A DNA stretch of 64,000 nt from Eubacteriales bacterium (GTDB taxonomy: Bacteria; Bacillota; Clostridia; Christensenellales; CAG-138), in the NCBI GenBank assembly GCA_028694155.1, contig JAQUTY010000001.1, positions 62,001 through 126,000 of the forward strand, in the 5' to 3' direction. The notes under the pieces are model-generated. The model did no database searches. It was not told where the DNA came from and saw only the letters and a program-made list of their open reading frames with translations. Shown piece by piece: positions 58,110 to 64,000 of the stretch (positions within the stretch are counted from its first letter, which is position 1; each line of letters begins with the position of its first letter). The translations under genes were made by a program, and so were the position numbers.

Positions 58110-59401
58110 CTCTTCTTCCTCAGAATTACTACGACCGTTGCTATCGTTGCAAGTGTAGCAAGGCCGATGATGAGCAATACTATCATTCCATTGTCGCTGT
58201 TGGTATTATAGCTTTGTGGCACTGCAGCAGTCTCTTGCGTAGGTGTAGGCGTTGCAGTAGGCTCTTGCGTTGGTGCAGGCGTTGCAGGCTCTTGTGTGGC
58301 AATAGCCGTGGGTGTTGCGGTGGGTTGCGGTGTGGGCGTGATAAAAGCGTTGAATGACGCTGTGTCCAGATTCTCTACAAGGCTGTCAAGGGTTGCATCT
58401 GCGCCAACCGTCGAGTAATAAAGCTCGAATTGTGCCTGGCTGTTTGGCACATAGCGATATACACGCTGTGATGCTTGCATTTTGTAGGCATCTTCAATGA
58501 CACCTAGCTGCTCAGTTGTTGCGGTAATATGTGTTGCGCCCTCATCGCAAAGCGTGTAGAGCTTCTCAACAGACGGTACGCCATAGCGTTCTATGGCAAG
58601 CATCACAAAATCGGCGGTCGCACGTTCCGACCCGTTCTCATTGTCTTTAGATGGATCGAACGTAACGATTATTCTGGGCTGACTGCTCTCAAGCACGTCC
58701 CCAAGCGCACTCACGGTTTCCGACTTGTTCCACTTATTCTGTATGCCGTCAAAATCGCTCCTGCCGCCGTCCTCACGCTCCAAAAAAATCGGACTGCGCT
58801 TAACGCCCATGGCTTCTAGCGAAAGCATCGCCTCATCGAAGCGTTCACGGGTGGATTTTCTAATATAGCAGACCTGCACATCCATGCCGTAAAGACCGCA
58901 ATACTGTGCAAATACCGACCCCATTTTTAGGCTCTCATCGCCAACCTGACAGAGAACAACGAGCATATCGCAGCGACCTTGCTCATTTGAAAGCGCAAGC
59001 TCGAAATCGGCAGGAACGGCATGAAGCGTGGCAAGCTGCGTTCTATTGTGCTTGGCACTAATTGCAACTCCATGGCAGCCATCGACCTTAAAAAGCTGTC
59101 TGTATGTGGCTTTTGTATATGTCTGGGTGGCAATCACCATTCCTTGAGCATCAAGATACTCAACCTCAAACCTTGTTGGCAGACTGTACCATTCGACGTA
59201 TGCTCCCCCCTCCTCGTCAAAGGTCAGCACAACCCTGTCGCCGTCCGAAAGATTGACAAAGGTCTTGATATCGTCATCCTCAATATAGGACGCCTTGTGC
59301 GCCTTGTCCTGGGGCATCACAAGGGAACCGCCCTGCTCCGAAAGTGTTGCCGTTGGAAGCATCATCAGCAAGATTAGCAACAGCGATAAAAACTTAGTCA
59401 T
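58106..59401 (-). CDS. PIG-L/LmbE-like pseudoenzyme, membrane anchored
   Basis: The 431-residue protein has a signal peptide (about 1-21), a beta-rich discoidin-like region to about 140, then a PIG-L fold: CDMLVVLCQVGDESLKMG corresponds to the zinc motif region, but the HPDDE histidine and first aspartates are replaced (CQVGDE). The second metal region, THDIDGEYGHWQH in the upstream paralogue, reads FDPSKDNENGSE here, also without histidines. A Thr/Pro linker (about 340-395) and a C-terminal helix plus RKKR follow, so it is anchored by its tail. Hydrolysis by the usual zinc mechanism looks impossible. GAGGTG before the ATG at 59401 decides the start, eight bases inside the upstream gene. Confidence 0.75.
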   Translation of the reverse strand: MTKFLSLLLILLMMLPTATLSEQGGSLVMPQDKAHKASYIEDDDIKTFVNLSDGDRVVLTFDEEGGAYVEWYSLPTRFEVEYLDAQGMVIATQTYTKATYRQLFKVDGCHGVAISAKHNRTQLATLHAVPADFELALSNEQGRCDMLVVLCQVGDESLKMGSVFAQYCGLYGMDVQVCYIRKSTRERFDEAMLSLEAMGVKRSPIFLEREDGGRSDFDGIQNKWNKSETVSALGDVLESSQPRIIVTFDPSKDNENGSERATADFVMLAIERYGVPSVEKLYTLCDEGATHITATTEQLGVIEDAYKMQASQRVYRYVPNSQAQFELYYSTVGADATLDSLVENLDTASFNAFITPTPQPTATPTAIATQEPATPAPTQEPTATPTPTQETAAVPQSYNTNSDNGMIVLLIIGLATLATIATVVVILRKKR

Positions 59402-61814
59402 AGTGGCGCACCTCATGGAATCTGTTTCCATCATTGCCTATTGGGTCATCGGCAGAGGGGACAAGCTCCGAATACCCCCACATCAGCGCATCTGGCCAAG
59501 GACGTTGAAAATCCGCCGAATCGCTCCTGCCATCGTGATAGTTCAAGCTCTCGCCCATAAATACAATTCCTGTCGAGCAGCCGCCATCCAGATTGTATGC
59601 CTGAACGCAGCCCTCATCGACAAACATCTGTAAAAACTGCGTCAGCGTCAATCCATAGCTGTAATCCGACTGGCGACCGTCCACTACAATGACTACAAAA
59701 TGTCCCTGCTCAATCAAACCAATGCCTACCCTTGGATTAACTCGATTGACTCTAAAGCGGTGAACGTTCTCATTGATTACGCCGTCACGAATGAGCCACG
59801 GTCCAAACGACCATGTGTTGCGTATGCCCATCTCAAGCATCTGGTCCGCCTTCAGCTCGCCCTTTGAAAATATCTGCATGGTAAGGTCGTCCTTGATTGC
59901 AAGCACCGCCTCGGCAGAATTGTTTACATAGACCCTGCCATAGCGCATAATTGTCCCCTTATACTCATGCTCGTCTTGAAAATTGTCGCCCGTGATTGCA
60001 AGCACCGCTTTGTTCCAGCGTGAGAACTCCCACGGCTGCATCTCTGCCATTCCCGACTGGCTGTTGTCGGCAAAGCCTGCACGGAAGGAATCATAATTTC
60101 TCATGTAGATGTGCGCTATGTAGTAGACCTGCGGATACTCACGGTTAGTATCCTCACTTGTTACGGTGGTGTTGTGCCGGGTGATAAATATGCCCAACGA
60201 GTCGTTGCGATACTCCCAATAGCCATTTTCAGCGTCCGCTATGACAATCTCCTCACCATCGGAAAAGTGCGATTGCTCCCCCTCTGCCGAGGTTGCAGGC
60301 GCAAGCAGCATCAGCAGCACAAAGATGAGCGTCAGCAGCAGCGGCAGCAGGCAGATTAAAAGCGATTTGCCCGAAGAATGCCTCCGTGCCAGCAAACGGC
60401 GGACGAATATCAGCATCAATGCCGTAAGCAGCAGTCCTGCAAGTGCCGCAACAAGATATGCGCCGTTGACGGGGTATTGCGCCTTGACTATGGGCTGCGT
60501 CTGCTCGCTCGTCTCTTGCGTTGGCGCAGGCGATGCAGCATCTTGCGTGGCGATTATCGTTGGTGTTGTGGTGGGTTGCGGTGTGGGGTCGGGCGTTGGC
60601 GTGGGCTCTATTGTTGGCGTTGCCGTTGGGTCGGGCGTGGGCGTTGTCAAAGGAGAAATGCCCTCGAATACTCCGCCCTGGTAGATGCCGCCAAAGCTGT
60701 ATGCAAGTCCGAAATCGGCTATGCCCGTGTCGCCACCGTCCTCGACAGAGAATCCGTATTTCTGTTGTGACAGGTGTTTCTTGTATGCAAGTTTTGCAAT
60801 CTCGTAGGCATTCCGTCCGTCAAACGCCATAAGCGGTGCCCGTGTGTCAAGTGTGATTGTATTCTGCTTATAAATGTGGAGATAGCACTTTTGAACCTGC
60901 CACGCTCCGTTTAGCTCCGCCGAGGAAGCATCGAACGATGCGTCCGCAGCCAGCGAGCACGCATCTAAAGCCGCCTTGGAGACAATCTTATGCTGCCAGT
61001 GACCGTATTCGCCATCAATATCGTGTGTGAACACCACATCGGGTCGGTATTGCCTATATAAGCGGACAAAATAGGTAAGGACGTCCTCATAAGTAAATTT
61101 GTCTGCCGCCTCCTGCGTGTCATTCTTATATACATCGGGAAAGCCTGCAAAAATCGGGTAGTATTTAAGCCCCATTGTCCATGCGCCATCGAGTGCCTCC
61201 CCTGCTCTCTGCCCCGACTGGAGGGTGACATACACAATATCCCCCTGATAGCCCTGCTCCGCACCAAAGATGGGAACGATTGCGCCCATAAACAGCACAT
61301 CATCATCAGGGTGGGTGGCAATGAGCAGATAATCGAGCTTGTCGGGTGCTTGACAAAAGCCATGGTAAGGCGCAGGCAGCACACCCACGCTATAAACACG
61401 GCACTGAATAATGTCCATGTCCGCTTGTGAACAAAGCTCAACCCTGCGTGCGGACACGTCCACATCGAACGCCGTGATTGGTGAACCGTCCGTGCAAACG
61501 ACTTCCGAAATCACGTTATCAAAGGCGTCATACTGGGTGAAGCAATATTCCTTTGGCAGTTGATTGAAATACACGCCCAGTTGCCTTACGGGAACATCGT
61601 CCGTCCAAGTGACGCATATATAGCCGTTCTCGCCCAAGCTCTGATGCGTTTGAATGTCATTGTCTGTAACACGAAACAGCCTGTTTTGATTGACAGATGA
61701 GGTATAGGTACACTGTGCAGTCAGATTCTCCGCCTCTGTGCCGTCCTCCGCCATGCTAATTTGCGGCAAGCACAGCATCAGCAATGCTAAAAATAGCCCC
61801 CAAAGTCGCTTCAT
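59394..61814 (-). CDS. Secreted PIG-L deacetylase fused to a phosphodiester glycosidase (NAGPA) domain
   Basis: An 806-residue membrane protein. Signal peptide about 1-22; discoidin-like beta domain about 30-145; PIG-L/LmbE deacetylase from about 160 with HPDDD at 168-172 and HDIDGEYGHWQH near 264-275, so the zinc site is intact; a Pro/Thr linker at about 390-435; two membrane helices (about 452-472 and 485-506); then a NAGPA domain to the end with NLDGGCSTGIVFMG near the C-terminus. Both enzyme domains face outside. PIG-L domains de-N-acetylate amino sugars and NAGPA domains cut sugar-phosphodiester bonds, so a surface glycan is the likely substrate. GGAGG eight bases before the ATG at 61814 decides the start. 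Confidence 0.85.
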   Translation of the reverse strand: MKRLWGLFLALLMLCLPQISMAEDGTEAENLTAQCTYTSSVNQNRLFRVTDNDIQTHQSLGENGYICVTWTDDVPVRQLGVYFNQLPKEYCFTQYDAFDNVISEVVCTDGSPITAFDVDVSARRVELCSQADMDIIQCRVYSVGVLPAPYHGFCQAPDKLDYLLIATHPDDDVLFMGAIVPIFGAEQGYQGDIVYVTLQSGQRAGEALDGAWTMGLKYYPIFAGFPDVYKNDTQEAADKFTYEDVLTYFVRLYRQYRPDVVFTHDIDGEYGHWQHKIVSKAALDACSLAADASFDASSAELNGAWQVQKCYLHIYKQNTITLDTRAPLMAFDGRNAYEIAKLAYKKHLSQQKYGFSVEDGGDTGIADFGLAYSFGGIYQGGVFEGISPLTTPTPDPTATPTIEPTPTPDPTPQPTTTPTIIATQDAASPAPTQETSEQTQPIVKAQYPVNGAYLVAALAGLLLTALMLIFVRRLLARRHSSGKSLLICLLPLLLTLIFVLLMLLAPATSAEGEQSHFSDGEEIVIADAENGYWEYRNDSLGIFITRHNTTVTSEDTNREYPQVYYIAHIYMRNYDSFRAGFADNSQSGMAEMQPWEFSRWNKAVLAITGDNFQDEHEYKGTIMRYGRVYVNNSAEAVLAIKDDLTMQIFSKGELKADQMLEMGIRNTWSFGPWLIRDGVINENVHRFRVNRVNPRVGIGLIEQGHFVVIVVDGRQSDYSYGLTLTQFLQMFVDEGCVQAYNLDGGCSTGIVFMGESLNYHDGRSDSADFQRPWPDALMWGYSELVPSADDPIGNDGNRFHEVRHYD

Positions 61815-61845
61815 GCCCCACTCCTCCATGACAAATATTGAGAAT

Positions 61846-61874
61846 ATTTTATTTTATTTGCGCTCATTTGTCAA
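61846..61874 (-). promoter_or_regulatory. Promoter of the PIG-L/NAGPA/LRR operon
   Basis: TTGACA (61869-61874) and TAAAAT (61846-61851), minus strand, 17-base spacer. Confidence 0.75.
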
Positions 61875-61884
61875 TCGTTGACAA
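61868..61884. promoter_or_regulatory. Palindromic operator candidate over the -35 box
   Basis: TTGTCAA-TCG-TTGACAA is a perfect 7-3-7 inverted repeat whose one arm is the -35 element at 61869-61874. A repressor bound here would block the promoter. The regulator is not known. Confidence 0.45.
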
Positions 61885-61929
61885 GTATTCCAACGTGAAA
61901 CCCATAGCCGCAACGCCATGGGGTCAGCC

Positions 61930-62844
61930 TCATAGTCCGAACGCCTTTATAAAAGCCATGTTTTTGATGATTATATCGGACTTCCACCAATTCTTGCTGA
62001 TTGCCCATTGCTGGGGATACTCCGACCAACTCCAATTTACGCTCCACGTCCCGTCAGAGTTTTGGGTCTTTCTAATAAAATCGCACTCAAAACCGCAGAT
62101 GTTCTGATTGTCTGCATAGAAATCGCTCTTACTTGCTGCAATAAACATTGACGGCTTGCATACATACTCGGTGAGCCATGTGTCCGTTTGATAGGTTATT
62201 GCCATGCTAATCTGTTGTTTCAGTAATCCGAAAAACTCATCTAAATCCACCAAATTCTGTTCTTGGCACTCCTTGATGTACCCATACAGCTCAACAAAAC
62301 ATGCAATTTCGTGCATCGAATCCAGCGGAAACCGCTTCTTGAAGTCAGCATACGCTTCCCTTGCAAGGCCGCAAGCCTTTTGGTGCAGCGGCGAGCCTTT
62401 GGGCGCATATTTGAGTATGAATCCGATGAGACTTGCCGTTGGATTGAAGCTCGTTTCCGTTTCATGCAGATATGCCCACCATGGCGCATGGGGGTAGTCG
62501 TTATTGCTTTTTACTGTGTTTAGTCCATGCCAGCGATGACCGTCAAACTCATCACCTGATTCCAGATAGTCCAAAATGCCCAGTATCAACGGGTTAGTTG
62601 TGTCCTCAAAATCAATCTCTTTAATGATTCGGGTCGCCGTCCATGTCTGAAGTGGGGTAGACCTCTCATTCCAGCAGTCCGGTTCAAGTGCATGACCAAA
62701 CCCGCCGTCCTTGTTCTGATAAGCCGACAGGCACGCAACCACTTCTTCTCTGGAACCGTCCTCAAAAAGATACTTCCACCTTGCAAGATCAATGGGTCTT
62801 GCGTTTCTATAAATAAAATCCCTTGCCCTGTCATATTCGGTCAT
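61930..62844 (-). CDS. Alpha/alpha-toroid (prenyltransferase/terpene cyclase-fold) protein, cytoplasmic
   Basis: The 304-residue protein has the QW-like repeats of the alpha/alpha-toroid fold: YQNKDGGFGHALEPD near 42-56 and TQNSDGTWSVNWSW near 263-276, plus several Trp/Leu-rich helices between. It has no signal peptide and no DXDD cyclase motif or prenyltransferase zinc ligands that I can see, so it is unlikely to be a squalene-hopene cyclase. Similar short proteins occur singly in clostridial genomes without known function. It is monocistronic, between the glycan operon and the tRNA. No good promoter is visible in the 150 bases upstream, which are shared with the divergent tRNA promoter. Confidence 0.7.
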   Translation of the reverse strand: MTEYDRARDFIYRNARPIDLARWKYLFEDGSREEVVACLSAYQNKDGGFGHALEPDCWNERSTPLQTWTATRIIKEIDFEDTTNPLILGILDYLESGDEFDGHRWHGLNTVKSNNDYPHAPWWAYLHETETSFNPTASLIGFILKYAPKGSPLHQKACGLAREAYADFKKRFPLDSMHEIACFVELYGYIKECQEQNLVDLDEFFGLLKQQISMAITYQTDTWLTEYVCKPSMFIAASKSDFYADNQNICGFECDFIRKTQNSDGTWSVNWSWSEYPQQWAISKNWWKSDIIIKNMAFIKAFGL

Positions 62845-62943
62845 TCTCTCTTACCCCCATTGTAATCGCACATTCATTATACAGCACATGCAACACCCAT
62901 ACAAGCATATTTCATATATCTTTATTCGAAGGAAATTTGATGC

Positions 62944-62972
62944 TTGACAAACGTGCATTAGGCTGATATAAT
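62944..62972 (+). promoter_or_regulatory. Promoter of the initiator tRNA
   Basis: TTGACA (62944-62949) and TATAAT (62967-62972), 17-base spacer, full consensus, 25 bases before the tRNA. Confidence 0.85.
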
Positions 62973-62997
62973 TACCTCCAATGCATTAGCAGAACAT

Positions 62998-63902
<905 letters not shown>

Positions 63903-63914
<12 letters not shown>

Positions 63915-64000
63915 GAGCGATGGTTATGCCTATGCTTCAATTGCAAAAGTTCTTAAAAAGGGAGAGATTATTGCCAAGATTGATAATCACAAGGACAGAG
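63903..64000 (+). other. Unassigned sequence right of the recombinase junction, possible partial gene
   Basis: From about 63900 to the window end one plus-strand frame is open and reads KYLPPKSDGYAYASIAKVL and KKGEIIAKIDNHKDR, which looks like protein-coding sequence (charged, periodic) and is unrelated to the recombinase on the other strand. I do not recognise the family and see neither start nor stop. It may be a different gene that was joined here by a deletion or insertion. Confidence 0.25.

Overview
The window looks like a chromosomal segment of an anaerobic, spore-forming clostridium (Bacillota, class Clostridia), probably an uncultured gut or rumen lineage. This rests on the rimO-pgsA-cinA-recA order, a SpoVAC gene, a type III glutamine synthetase, a type II thymidine kinase, dockerin-bearing secreted proteins, initiator tRNA and ribosomal genes behind clean sigma-A promoters, and Shine-Dalgarno sites of the GGAGG type. 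The species cannot be named from the sequence alone.

Layout. 1-3.9 kb (+): end of rimO, pgsA, cinA, recA, a YwaF-like membrane protein. 3.9-8.6 kb (-): tilS-hpt-ftsH-PHP phosphoesterase, one operon behind a promoter at 8.6 kb. 8.7-12.6 kb (-): a D-2-hydroxyacid dehydrogenase, a 51-aa membrane peptide, iscU, iscS, iscR (Fe-S assembly) and tspO. 12.7-22 kb (-): glycogen phosphorylase, an NlpC/P60 wall hydrolase, the elongasome genes mreC-mreD-PBP2, and malQ. 22-25.6 kb (+): D-aminoacylase, psuG and a secreted dockerin/NlpC-P60 protein, tightly packed. 25.7-32.4 kb: rplM-rpsI, a 38-aa gene plus spoVAC behind a sigma-G-like promoter, yqeC-yqeB-selD (selenium-dependent molybdenum hydroxylase maturation), a zinc-ribbon gene preceded by an approximately 200-nt structured RNA, rpsU, tdk, rph, yhbY. 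32.4-39.7 kb: ddl-murF, an M3 peptidase lipoprotein, trxB-nth-obg.

The right third is richer in exported proteins. 39.8-43.2 kb (-) encodes a surface 5'-nucleotidase with a cohesin-like domain. 43.6-46.4 kb holds uridine kinase and glnN. 46.6-52.6 kb encodes a 2018-residue secreted subtilase with an embedded dockerin and two cleaved-adhesin domains. 52.8-56.9 kb (+) is a MoxR/DUF58/transglutaminase operon. 56.9-61.9 kb (-) is a translationally coupled three-gene envelope operon: a PIG-L deacetylase fused to a phosphodiester glycosidase, a PIG-L paralogue that has lost its metal site, and a leucine-rich-repeat lipoprotein. An orphan alpha/alpha-toroid protein follows. At 63 kb an initiator tRNA is overlapped by the 3' end of a truncated large serine recombinase, marking the edge of an integrated element.

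How it fits together. Cell-wall growth (mreCD/PBP2, ddl, murF, NlpC/P60), nucleoside salvage (surface 5'-nucleotidase, udk, tdk, hpt, psuG) and alpha-glucan breakdown (glgP, malQ) recur through the window. The most novel-looking items are the PIG-L/NAGPA/LRR operon, the structured RNA at 30.2-30.4 kb, and the non-cellulosomal cohesin/dockerin set (nucleotidase, subtilase, NlpC/P60 protein).
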